Origin: Sitta carolinensis
Taxonomy: Eukaryota; Chordata; Aves; Passeriformes; Sittidae
DNA: 64,000 nucleotides
Direction: 5' to 3'
Assembly: GCA_032173965.1 (NCBI GenBank)
Contig: CM063283.1
Location: forward strand, 114,689,187-114,753,186
The first letter of the stretch is position 1, and every line of letters begins with the position of its first letter. Made by a program: the position numbers and the translations under genes. Below, piece by piece: positions 48,046-59,099 of this stretch. The notes beneath the pieces are model-generated. The model was not told where the DNA came from and did not search any database. It worked only from the letters and a program-made list of their open reading frames with translations.

Positions 48046-48299
48046 AGCTGGAATAACAAGGGCCAGAGGTTTTTATGGGATTTTTCCCCTCCCTTTACCC
48101 CTGGGCAGATCCTGGTGGGCATCAAAGGCAATGGGGCCAAAGCTGGTGAGCTCAAAACCCTGCAGACAAAAACCCCAAAATCCAACAAACCACCCGGGAG
48201 GAAAAGGAAGAATTCCCATTAAAATTATTTTAAAAGTAATTTTAAAAAAAAATATTTTTAAACTCCAATTACTGGTGAGGGTTGCCAGAGGGGCCCTGG

Positions 48300-49985
48300 A
48301 ATTGCCGCTCCTGTGGGATCATCCCCTGGCACATTATCCCCTGGGGATCCTAAAGGATTTGGGTTTTATCCATTATCACCTGGAGATCCTAAAGGATTTA
48401 GAGTTTGAACCACAGTCATCACCTGGAGATCCTAAAAGCGATGGGGTTTTATCCATCATCACTTGGGGATCCTAAAGGATTTGGGGTTTTATAGCCCCAT
48501 TATCACCTGGGGATCCTAAAGGATTTGGGGTTTTATCCATCATCATCTGGGGATCCTAAAGGATTTGGGGTTTATCCATTATCACCTGGAGATCCTAAAG
48601 GATTTGGGGTTTTAGCCCCATTGTCACCTGAGGATCCTAAAAGCAATGGGGATTCAGCCATTATCTCCTGGTGATCCTAAAGCATTATCACCTGGAGATC
48701 CTAAAGGATTTGGGGTTTTAGCCATTATCACCTGGGGATCCTAAAGGATTTGGGGTTTTAGCCCCATTATCACCTGAGGGTCCTGAAGGATTTGGGGTTT
48801 TAGCCATTATCACCTGGCAATCCTAAAGGATTTGGGGTTTTAGCCATTATCCCCTGGAGATCCTAAAGGATTTGGGGTTTTAGCCCCATTATCACCTGAG
48901 GGTCCTGAAGGATTTGGGGTTTTAGCCACTGTTATCGTCTGAAGATCCTAAAAGCAATGGGGTTTTATCCATTATCACTTGGGGATCCTAAAAGCAATGG
49001 GGTTTCAGCCATTATCACCTGGAGATCCTAAAGGATTTGGGGTTTTAGCCACCATTATCACTTGAGTTTCCTACAGGATTTGGGGTTTTCCCCACCTTTA
49101 TCACCTGAGGATCCTAAATGCGATGGGGTTTCAGCCATTATCACCTGAGGAACCTAAAGGATTTGGGATTTTAACCACTGTTACCACCTGGGATCCTAAA
49201 GCCATGGAGTTCGCCATTATTGGGTTTGATCCATCATCATCTGGGATCCTAAAGGATTTGGGTTTTATCCTTACCACCTGGAGATCCTAAAGGATTTGGG
49301 TTTTAGCCCATTATCACCTGGGGATCCTAAAGGATTTGGGGTTTTCCCACTTATCACCTGGGATCCTAAAAGCAATGGGGATTCAGCCATTATCTCCTGG
49401 AGATCCTAAAGTATTTGGGTTTTAGCCATTATCACCTGGAGATCCTGAAGGATTTGGGGTTTATCCATCATCATCTGGGATCCTACAGGATTTGGGGTTT
49501 TACGCCATTATCACCTGGGATCCTGAAGGATTTGGGGTTTTATCCATTATCACCTGGGGATCCTACAGGATTTGGGGTTTTACCATTTCACCTGGGGATC
49601 CTACAGGATTTGGGGTTTTAGCCATTATCACCTGGGGATCCTACAGGATTTGGGGTTTTACCATTATCCCTGGGGATCCTGAAGGATTTGGGGTTTTATC
49701 CATTATCACCTGGGGATCCTACAGGATTTGGGGTTTTAGCCATTATCCCCTGGGGATCCTGAAGGATTTGGGGTTTTATCCATTATCACCTGGGGATCCT
49801 ACAGGATTTGGGGTTTTCCCTACCATTCTCCCCTGGCGATCCTAAAGGATTTGGGGTTTTAGCCCCATTCTCACCTGAGTGTCCTACAGGATTTGGGGTT
49901 TTCCGCACTGTCCCCCCTGGCGATCCTAAAGGATTTGGGGTTTTATCCATTATCACCTGGCGATCCTACAGCATTTGGGGAAATG
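48300..49985. repeat. 40-45 bp minisatellite GATCCTAAAGGATTTGGGGT, about 38 units
   Basis: Each unit reads TTATCACCTGGGGATCCTAA then AGGATTTGGGGTTTTAGCC. Most carry CACCTG, an E-box, and a near-palindrome ATCCTAAAGGAT. Earlier units use CCTAAAGG; later ones (from about 49470) increasingly CCTACAGG or CCTGAAGG, marking sub-expansions. Confidence 0.95.
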
Positions 49986-50169
49986 AGGATAAAATCCGCT
50001 TTTTCTTTATTTTCTCTCATTTTTTCCCCGTGCAGTTTTTCGGTTTTTACCCCCAAAGAATGGAATTTAGAGTTACAGGAATTATTTTTCTCAGCTCAAG
50101 CTGAAAATCATTTGTATTTTTATTTAATTTTATTTATTTTATTCAGTAAATATTTGCAGGGATAATTCC

Positions 50170-50695
50170 AAAAGTTGCTAAAAAAATTATATATATTTTA
50201 AATATATATTTAATAAAATTTATATATGAATATATTTAATGTCAATATATTAGATATTTAATATTATTTTATATATTTATTTATTATTATAATATATATT
50301 TATATATTTATGTTTGTATGTTTATATATTCAATGCATATTTAATACATACTTAATAGCTATTTAATAATATAATTATATAAATATATATTGATTCGTAT
50401 TTAATATATGTATTATATATTTAATAATATTAATATATGCATATATATTAAGTGCAGATTTAATATATAAGTATATATTATATATTTAATAATAATTTAT
50501 ATTTAAATACATATATACATTTATATATTGAATATATATTGAATATATATTCAATATATATTTGTACGTATTATTATTATATATTTTATTTATATATTTA
50601 TTTATTATATATTATATATTATATATTATATATTTATATATTTATTATTTATACATTTATAACATATTTATACATTTATACATTTATATATATTT
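50170..50695. repeat. TATATT-rich AT repeat
   Basis: About 520 bases of ATATTTA, TATATTATA and ATTTATA words, with almost no G or C. It would melt easily and lies about 4.4 kb before the conserved P2 leader. Confidence 0.93.
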
Positions 50696-50699
50696 TTAG

Positions 50700-52190
50700 G
50701 GCCGTTCTGAGCGTGTTCTGCTTCTAGCAATGAACCAGCAGCTTCGTAAATAAATGAAATTTGAATTTCGGGGGATTTTGGGGGGGACATAAATTAAAGA
50801 AAATTCAGGTACAAAGGGCAACAACTCGACCTGGGATTTATTCCCGAAATTTTTGCCGCCTCTCTCTGACGCTTCCAAATTTTTCCTCGGCCGCGGGATG
50901 GGAAAAATTCGGGATTTTGGGCTCGAGAGGTTCCGTGGAGGACGGGAATTCCCCTGGGCTTTGGCACCAGCCAAAAATCGCTGCCAAAATACAAATTAGC
51001 GAAGTTATCCTTAATTTCTGAGTCCCAAAAAGGATCCCAAACCCTGCCCGAGCACCCTTAAATTTAAATTAAAATTCTTCAGTTTCGGGATGTTGAAAGT
51101 CCTCATTTTTTTGGAGCAGCAGCAGCAGCTCCGCATCTTTTCCCATTCCCAAAAGCTGCTCAAATCCCAATTTTTTTCCCTCAAAAAAATCCCATTTTTT
51201 CCAGAGCACCTGCAGCCCTGGACGATAAACCCCGCGGCGAGCTGCTCTCCTAAAAATTAGAAGGGCGAGGGTTAAAAAAATACAGAAAATTGGCGAAAAT
51301 TGGCTTAAAAAATACAGAAAATTGGCGAAAATTGGCTTAAAATACAGAAAAAAAAAAACTAAAAAAAACCACTAAACCTAAAAAAAAATCCCAAATAAAG
51401 CCAGGAACGGGCGGTGCTAATGGAGCTGTAAAATAAACACCAAAAAATCCCGCGAAATTTGATTTTTCTGATTTAATTCCTCAACTCTCCAAAGCTTCGT
51501 GCGGTAAAATAGAAAATCGCCGCCTTTAAACCCGCATGAAAATCCTGATAACGCCGGGAATTTTTTTGGGGAAAAAAAATGTAAATAATTCGGATTTTCT
51601 GCGTTTCTGCTAAATCGTGGCGGTTTCTGGGTCTCTAGTATTTTTTAGTTTATTTTGCGCTAATTTTGAGTTTATTTTGAGTTTATTTTGTGTTAATTTT
51701 GCGTTTATTTCGCGTTTATTTCGTGTTTACACGAAATTAAGGCGAGGCGCAAAGCGGGGAGTGAAGCTCAGCTCGGAACGTTCGTGAATTTAAATATAAA
51801 AATCCTCCTCACCTCTCGGCTAAAATAAATACCACTGAAATACGATTTTTTTTCACGTTTTAGCACAGCAGTAAAATAATTATCTCTAAAAGTTCTCAGC
51901 CCAGATGCGTTTTAAGATGGGTTTGTAATTTCTCTCTTTTTTTTTTTTTTTTTCCTTAAAATAGAAAAGTCATTTAATGTCGGGATAGCTGCGCGCGAGA
52001 AAAATTTTTTTAAAAATAATTTAAAAAATCAAGAAAAATTTAAAAACTTAGAAAAAATTCAGGAATAAATTGCCGTGGAATGGTCGAAGCATCAAATTCG
52101 GCTGCTTAAAATCAGGGACTTGTTGCGAGTGCGACAGGCGGGGTTCTTTTTTTTTTTTTGTGGGGGGAACAGGACCCGAAAATTCTCCTG
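50700..52190. other. Single-copy approach to the CpG island
   Basis: Rising CpG content and a short duplicated TACAGAAAATTGGCGAAAAT unit (51280-51345). It also contains several GTTTATTTTG repeats (51655-51725). No exon is recognised. Confidence 0.5.
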
Positions 52191-52600
52191 GGCAGTGCCG
52201 GGGTGCGCGCCGAGCTCTCCCCGCCGGTTTAATTATTTTATTTTATTTTTTGTTGCTTTTATTTGTGGTTTAATTGCGTTAAACCCCGCGGGGCTCCGTC
52301 CCCGCATCCCGGGGGGAGCCCGGGGGGTCTCAGCTGTTGTGGGAGGCAGGAGGGGCCGTGGTGGCAGCAGCTCCCGAGGCTGTAGCCAGCGCTCCCAAAT
52401 ACAAATCAAGGCGACAAATCCCAAATTTTGTTCCCGACTCCCGAATCCCGATGCCAATCCCGGGGTCTCCCCGCGCCCCCTCCCGGGGCCGCTCGGCCGG
52501 CGGGCGGCGCGCGCCCTCGCGCGGCCTCAGCGGGAACTGCACCCAGCGCGGCTCCGGCCGAGGGCAGCGGCCCCGAGGGGCTCCCCGCGACCCCCCAGCA
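52191..52600. promoter_or_regulatory. Outlying CpG-rich block
   Basis: Dense CG content (GCGCGCCCTCGCGCGGC near 52507) without repeats. It may be the original upstream part of the P2 island, now separated from it by about 1.15 kb of tandem repeat. Confidence 0.5.
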
Positions 52601-52603
52601 GCC

Positions 52604-52945
52604 ATGCCTTCATCTATACCTTCATCTATACCTTCATCTATATCTTCAGCCATCCCTTCATTCATGCCTTCATTCATCCCTCCAGCCATCCCTCCAGCCA
52701 TGCCTTCATCTATCCCTTCAGCCATGCCTTCATCTATACCTTCATCTATACCTTCATCTATACCTTCAGCCATGCCTTCATCTATACCTTCATCTATACC
52801 TTCAGCCATGCCTTCATCTATACCTTCATCTATACCTTCAGCCATGCCTTCATCTATACCTTCATCTATACCTTCAGCCATGCCTTCATCTATCCCTTCA
52901 GCCATCCCTTCATTCATGCCGTCATTCATCCCTCCACCATCCCTT
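52604..52945. repeat. 12-bp repeat CCTTCATCTATA, with CCTTCAGCCATG variants
   Basis: Perfect 12-base periodicity for about 330 bases. All three forward frames remain open, giving repetitive Ser-Ile-Pro-type peptides. Confidence 0.95.
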
Positions 52946-53738
52946 TATCTATACCTTCATCCATCCTTAATCCATCCATTCATCCATCCCTTCATCTATA
53001 CCCTTCATTCATCCCGTCACCATCCCTTCATCCATCCCTTCATCTATACCTTCACCATCCCCTTCATCCATACCTTCATTCATCCATCCATCCATCCCTT
53101 CATCATACCTTCATCCATACCTTCATCCATCATCCATCCATCCATTCATTCATCCACCATCATCCACATCCATCATCCATCTCATCCATCCATCCATCCA
53201 TCATCCATCCATCATCATCCATCCATCCACTATCCATCATCCATCCATCATCCCTCCATCCATCCATCCATCCATCCATCCATCCATCCATCCATCCAAT
53301 CCATCCATCCATCCATCTCATCCATCCATCCATCCATATCCATCCATCTCATCCATCCAATCCATCCATCCATCCATCATCCATCCATCCATCCATCCAT
53401 CCATCCATCCATCCATCTCCATCACCATCCATCCATCCATCCATCCATCCATCCATCATCCATCATCCATCCATCCCTCCCTCCATCCATCCCATCCATC
53501 CATCCATCCCTCCATCCATCCATCCATCCATCCATCCATCCATCATCCATCCATCCATCATCCATCCATCCATCCATCCATCCATCCATCCATCATCCAT
53601 CCATCCATCCATCCATCCATCATCCCATCCATCATCATCCATTCCATCATCATCCATCCATCCATCCATCCATCTCTCCCATCATCATCCATCATCACCA
53701 TCCATCCATCATCCATCCATCCATCCGATCCGATCCAT
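52946..53738. repeat. (CATC)n microsatellite
   Basis: CATC tetramers with CATCATC and CCTC interruptions occur inside the CpG-rich P2 region. It is the reverse complement of the (GGAT)n motif at 4533. Confidence 0.97.
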
Positions 53739-53845
53739 ACATTGCGAGATACCAAGGACACCCCGGGAGCTCGCGGGGTCAGTGTCGGGATCGCCGATCG
53801 CGTCGCGACGGCTGGGTTACGCTCGCGGAATCGGCGGCTGTCATA

Positions 53846-53945
53846 ATTTAAAAAAAAAAAGAAAAAAATTCAAAAAAAAAAAAAAAAGGAAAAATTGGAA
53901 AAAAAAAAAGCCACCAAAAGCAAAAAAAAAAAAAAAAAAAAAAAA
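53846..53945. repeat. A-rich run inside the CpG island
   Basis: A-runs broken by G and C (AAAAAGGAAAAATTGG, AAAGCCACCAAAAGC) for about 100 bases. Confidence 0.9.
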
Positions 53946-54289
53946 CACCGCAGCCCGACCCGCCAGCCACGCCTGCACGCAGCATCCTCGCTCCCGGGCG
54001 AGCGGCGGCTGCGAGCCGCTGGTGGCCGTGTGGCTCTGCCCGAGCTGTCCCCGCGCTGCTGTCCCCGCGGCTGGGCTGTGCCGAGCGGGAGGAGGAGGAG
54101 GAAAAGCGGGAGGGCTGGGAGTGCTGGGAGGGCTGGCCCTGGCTGCGAGCGCCGCCGCCGCCCCAACAAATCGAGCGGGCGCCCCTCGGGTCCGAGGGGA
54201 CGGCGGTGGCCGTGTCGGGGACCGCCCTCCGAAAATAAATAAATTAAAAAAGAAAAGAAAAAAAAACGGAGCTGAGAGCGCCGGCAGCT

Positions 54290-54475
54290 CGCCCTAGGAG
54301 CGGCGGGGGCCACCCTGGGAGCAGCGGGGGCCACCGAAGGAAGAGCGGGGGCCACCCTGGAAGCAGCGGGGGCCACCGAAGGAAGAGCGGGGCCACCTGA
54401 AGCAGGGGGCCACCGAAGGAGGAGCGGGGGCCACCGAAGGAGGAGCGGGGGCCACCGTGGGAGGAGCGTGGCCAG
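54290..54475. repeat. 21-24 bp GC-rich repeat GGGGGCCACCGAAGGAGGAG, about eight units
   Basis: Units GAGCGGGGGCCACC followed by GAAGGAA, CTGGGAGC or GTGGGAG recur through this stretch, immediately before the densest CpG part. Confidence 0.92.
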
Positions 54476-54656
54476 CGGCGGGCATGTGTTGGCGCGATGT
54501 GTGCGGGCACCTTGCGGGCCCCGTGGGCGAGCAGGAGGCTGAGCCGGGAGCGGGGCCGCGCTGCCCCCGGGGCGGGGTCGGTGCGCCGTGTCCGCGGCGA
54601 GCGGGCTCTCGCTCCCGGGAGCCCCCGGCCCGCGGCCGCGCCCCGGTAGGGCCGTG

Positions 54657-54661
54657 ATTGG
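54657..54661 (-). promoter_or_regulatory. Inverted CCAAT box candidate
   Basis: ATTGG on the + strand reads CCAAT on the other strand. It sits in the densest CpG stretch, about 470 bases before the first conserved leader block, and is a typical NF-Y position for a TATA-less promoter. A single five-base match is weak evidence by itself. Confidence 0.35.
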
Positions 54662-55151
54662 CCGGTGCCCTCCCCGTATGCAAAGCACCGGGGGAATGAC
54701 ATTCCTCCGCACGCCTCCGCCGGCCCGACTCGCTGCCGGCCACCTCCAGCCAGCCCGGCGGCCGCCGGCCGGGCCCCCGCGCATCCCGGCTGGAATTCTG
54801 CTGGCCCCGGGGTGGGGGCAGAGCCGGCAGCTCCCGCCGTGGGAACGAGCCGGGGTTCAGCGGAGGCTGGAGCTGCTCCCCTAAACCCGGCTGGCGACAA
54901 CTCGGCCGCTCTGAGCCTCTCCCGCCGCCCGAAGGGAAGATTTCACCCAGATTTCACCCAGATTTCACCCAGATTTCAGCCGGTCCAAAGAGCGGCGTTT
55001 TGGGTTTCCTTTTCTTATTTTTTTTTTTTTTTCGCTTTTGTGATTTTTTTTTTGGTTTTGTTTTTCTAATTGTGGCTTTCGGCGTGCGCGGCGGGCTCCA
55101 TCCCGCAGGACGAGAGGGAGAAAAGGCGCGTTTGCCAAAGCAGGCTGCTTC

Positions 55152-55164
55152 CACCTGCTGCGGT
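55152..55164 (+). promoter_or_regulatory. Composite E-box (CACCTG) and RUNX (TGCGGT) site
   Basis: CACCTG at 55152-55157 is followed after one base by TGCGGT at 55159-55164, a perfect match to the RUNX consensus TGYGGT. I recall the same CACCTGCTGCGGT string in the human P2 leader, which suggests long conservation. RUNX1 is known to act on its own promoters, so autoregulation is plausible. A second RUNX-type site in reverse (ACCACA) lies near 55367. Confidence 0.55.
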
Positions 55165-55460
55165 TCGAGTGTTGTTAAGCAGCCGGTTCCTGTGGCCGAA
55201 TTAGAGGAAGACTGTCTGAGATACTGAAAAAAAAAAAAAAAAAAAGGGAGAGAGAGAGAGAGTTGGCAACGAGCGCCGAAGTTGTTGCAGACTGTTGGTT
55301 TGACTGCTGGGGAGGACGTGAGTGGGAGAGAGAGAGCGCTGTTGCACACACAAAACCGCAGAGAGAACCACAATTTAACCAACATCCCCAACCCCGAGCT
55401 CGCAGCTCTTGGACCTCTCAGCTCGGCGCTTGCGACCGGCCGGGACTTTTCTTTAAATTA

Positions 55461-55493
55461 ATGAAAAGCCTTATGCCAAAGACAGAGATTTGA
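55461..55493 (+). other. Upstream ORF in P2 leader, 10 codons
   Basis: An ATG at 55461 opens a ten-codon frame closed by TGA at 55491. It has ATT at -3 to -1 (A at -3) and so could be recognised by scanning ribosomes. Its peptide has no recognisable features. Confidence 0.45.
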
Positions 55494-55589
55494 AGCTTGA
55501 ATGCCACGCACTGAGCGCTTTTATTTTCTTTTTTTTTTTTTAATTCTTTTTATTTTTTTATTCCTTTTTTTTTTTTTTTTTGCGCAAGA

Positions 55590-55622
55590 ATGATTGAAAG
55601 GTCATGGCACGAGCGCTCTTAG
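55590..55622 (+). other. Upstream ORF in P2 leader, 10 codons
   Basis: An ATG at 55590 opens a ten-codon frame closed by TAG. It overlaps a second short frame in another register (55604-55645, 13 codons, MARALLEQRQANY), so ribosomes could engage only one of the pair. Confidence 0.4.
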
Positions 55623-55736
55623 AGCAACGCCAAGCGAACTACTGAAGCTCATTTTTCAAGGCTGCTTTAGGGGGAAAAAAAAAAAAAAAAGAAAAAAAGA
55701 AAAGGAAAGAAAAAGAAAATCTCTCGGAGAACATTA

Positions 55737-55757
55737 ATGGATTCCTGTTGTGTTTAA
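55737..55757 (+). other. Conserved minimal upstream ORF (MDSCCV)
   Basis: ATG GAT TCC TGT TGT GTT TAA lies within the block that best matches my memory of the human P2 leader, where the same position reads MDFCCV then TAA. Start, length and stop are therefore shared between bird and human, while one residue differs. This could reflect selection on the RNA rather than on the peptide. Confidence 0.5.
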
Positions 55758-55787
55758 ATTCTCTACAGATTCTCTTGTAAATATTTG

Positions 55788-55831
55788 ATGAAGTCCGGTA
55801 GATGTGCGTGTGCCTGAGTGTGTGGCCGTGA
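55788..55831 (+). other. Pair of overlapping short upstream ORFs
   Basis: An ATG at 55788 gives nine codons ending at TGA 55815-55817. A second ATG at 55802, in another frame, gives nine codons ending at TGA 55829-55831. As I recall, the human counterpart of the first ends after two codons, so this pair is not strictly conserved. Confidence 0.35.
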
Positions 55832-56089
55832 ATTTCGAGCCGCTCGTAGCCAGCTGACCTTTGCTCAGCGAGCCGCGCTCGCGATCCGCCTCCTCTTGAA
55901 GAATAACCCCGAATTTCCCTCAAAGAGCGACTTTTTTTTTTGTTTCCCCCCTCCTCCTCCAGAAGACGCCGGCGCGTTTTGGTTTCTCTTGGGACCGGGG
56001 CGAAATCACCTGGAGGGAAGCGGGAAGCGCAGGCTCCGCGCGTCTCGCTGGCTCCGCTCCCGATTTTCGCTTTTCCCCGGCACTTTGGG

Positions 56090-56173
56090 ATGAGCTTTGG
56101 CCCCGGCCGCACGACCCTCGCGCTTATCGGATTAACGGCATCTGTTCCGCCCGGCCAGGAAGCCAAGAGTTAA
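56090..56173 (+). other. Upstream ORF in P2 leader, 27 codons
   Basis: This ORF opens MSFGPGRTTLALIG and is closed by TAA. It is the longest fully contained upstream ORF in the conserved leader and has G at -3. No family is recognised. It lies just before a poly-A tract at 56186. Confidence 0.35.
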
Positions 56174-56262
56174 GGCTACCAGCGCAAAAAAAAAAAAAAA
56201 AAAATAACATTAACTGGGGGGGGGGACTGGCGCAGGAGTAACTTCCCGACCCGCTCCCGTTT

Positions 56263-57340
<1,078 letters not shown>

Positions 57341-57934
57341 CCTGCCGGGCTCGGGGCAGGAGCGGTGGCAGCCGGGGAGCTCGAAGGGCTGGGAAAAGCT
57401 CCCTGCTGCAGCCTCTCCCTCTCCTTCCCATTCCGAACTCCGGCAGTGAGAAGCGGCTCTGCTCCAGGGGAGGGGAAAAAAAATTGAAATAAATAAATTT
57501 CCTTGTAAGAATCCAGCCCCGCGGAGTCGGGAGCGGATGCCGCAGATGGAGACGGGCGGGCCGGAGCTGAAGGAGCCCCGGGATCCCCAGGAGTGGCCCG
57601 GGGTGGTGGCAGGTCCCTGTGTCCCTCTGTGCCGGGACATCCGCCCGCACCGCCGGGCACTCTCGGAGGCAGAAACCACCCGAGAACAGCCCAGCGCCCA
57701 TCCCCAAAAACCACATTTCCTCTTTTACCGGCTGGCTTTAACAGCAGCAAAAGTCGCGGCCTAACCCGGGCAGAGCGCTCGGAGTTCCCCCCGCCCCGTT
57801 TCCAGAGTGCCTCGCTAAAGCCAAGGAAAATCCGGGGAAAGATGAGAGAAGGGGATGGGAGAGAACCGCGCGGGGGATGCTCGTGGAGCAATCCTCCCTT
57901 CCCGTTACTCGGCTCCCAGGAAAACCATCCCCCT

Positions 57935-58620
57935 TGGAGGAAAACCATCCTCCCTGTGAGTAAAACCATTCCCTTTGGAGTAAAATCATCCTCCTTGGAG
58001 TAAAATCATCCCCTTTGGAGTAAAATCATCCTCCTTGGAGTAAAATCATCCTCCTTGGATTAAAACCATTCCCCTTGGAATAAAACTATCCTCCCTGTGA
58101 GTAAAACCATCCTCCTTGGAGTAAAACCATTCCCCTTGGAGTAAAACCATCCTCCCTTAAAGAAAATAATCCTCCTTGGAGCAAAACCATCCCACTTGGA
58201 GTAAAACCATCCTCCTTGGAGTAAAATTATCCTCCTTGGAGTAAAACCATTCCCCTTGGAATAAAACTATCCTCCCTGTGAGTAAAACCATCCTCCTTGG
58301 AGTAAAACCATTCCCTTTGGAGTAAAATCATCCTCCTTGGAGTAAAACCGTCCCACTTGGAGTAAAACCATTCCCTTTGGAGTAAAACCATCCTCCTTGG
58401 AATAAAACTATCCTCCCTGTGAGTAAAACCATCCTCCTTGAAGTAAAATCATCCCACTTGGAGTAAAATCATCCTCCTTGGAGCAAAACCATTCTCCCTT
58501 GGAGAAAATAATCCTCCTTGGAGTCAAATCTTCCCCCTTGGAGTAAGACCATCCCCCTTGGAGTAAAACCTTTCTTCTTGGAGTGAAGCCGTCCTCCCTT
58601 GGAGTGAACCCATCCTCCCC
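57935..58620. repeat. 20-21 bp minisatellite CTTGGAGTAAAACCATCCTC, about 33 units
   Basis: Units vary at the ACC/ATC position and between CATCC and CATTCC. A larger pattern involving CTATCCTCCCTGTGAGTAAA recurs near 58087, 58268 and 58408. Confidence 0.93.
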
Positions 58621-58834
58621 TCGCTCACGCTGGTTTTTTGGCCCGGGACTGTGGCTGCCTCCCTGAACTCGCTGTTTTCCTCGCTGCTGCTGCAGCTTGG
58701 CTCCCGAGCGAGGGGAGGAAAAGGGAATTCTTGTCGTTATCCTTTTATCCGAGCCGGGAGCCGCACAGACACGCAGCTCCTGGGAGCCTCGGGGCTTGAT
58801 TTAGGCTCGGGATTTGTCAAGCCCGGGCTTTCTT

Positions 58835-58866
58835 TTTTCTTTTTTTTTTTTTTTTTTTTTTTTTTG
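58835..58866. repeat. Poly(T) run
   Basis: About 32 bases almost all T. Confidence 0.9.
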
Positions 58867-59022
58867 CGGTCACTGCTAAACCCCGGCTGCCTCGCCACAA
58901 TTATTATTTTTTTTGTGTGTGTGTTGAAGGCCACCAGTCTCGAGCCTTTCCTCTGTTTTGGGGAGAGAGCAGAAACGAGGGAGAAGGGAATCAGCTCAGC
59001 TTTGGGAATTCCTGCTGGCGAG

Positions 59023-59024
59023 GG

Positions 59025-59084
<60 letters not shown>
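59023..59084. repeat. Poly(A) run of about 60 bases
   Basis: An uninterrupted A-run. With the poly(T) run 160 bases upstream it forms an inverted pair in the intron. Confidence 0.93.
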
Positions 59085-59088
<4 letters not shown>

Positions 59089-59099
59089 TATTGTGTCTG

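Larger units (their letters stand above)
1..54650 (+). other. RUNX1: RUNX1 long intron between distal (P1) and proximal (P2) promoters
   Basis: Everything upstream of the P2 island lacks recognisable exons and is inferred to be the intron that distal-promoter transcripts must remove to reach the acceptor at 56377. It consists of tandem arrays, CR1 and LTR fragments, and spans of ordinary single-copy sequence. The inference rests on known RUNX1 gene structure. The distal exons themselves are not in view. Confidence 0.7.

Noticed and set aside
46164..48188. Several frames of 150-270 codons that look like a repetitive structural protein
   Set aside because: They come from a roughly 30-bp minisatellite. 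Overlapping frames on both strands are open and no promoter, splice or signal-peptide context is present.
52075..54297. A 740-codon open frame across the CpG-rich region
   Set aside because: It runs through the 12-bp and (CATC)n repeats, which lack stops in several frames, and through GC-rich DNA. The peptide is low complexity and resembles no family.
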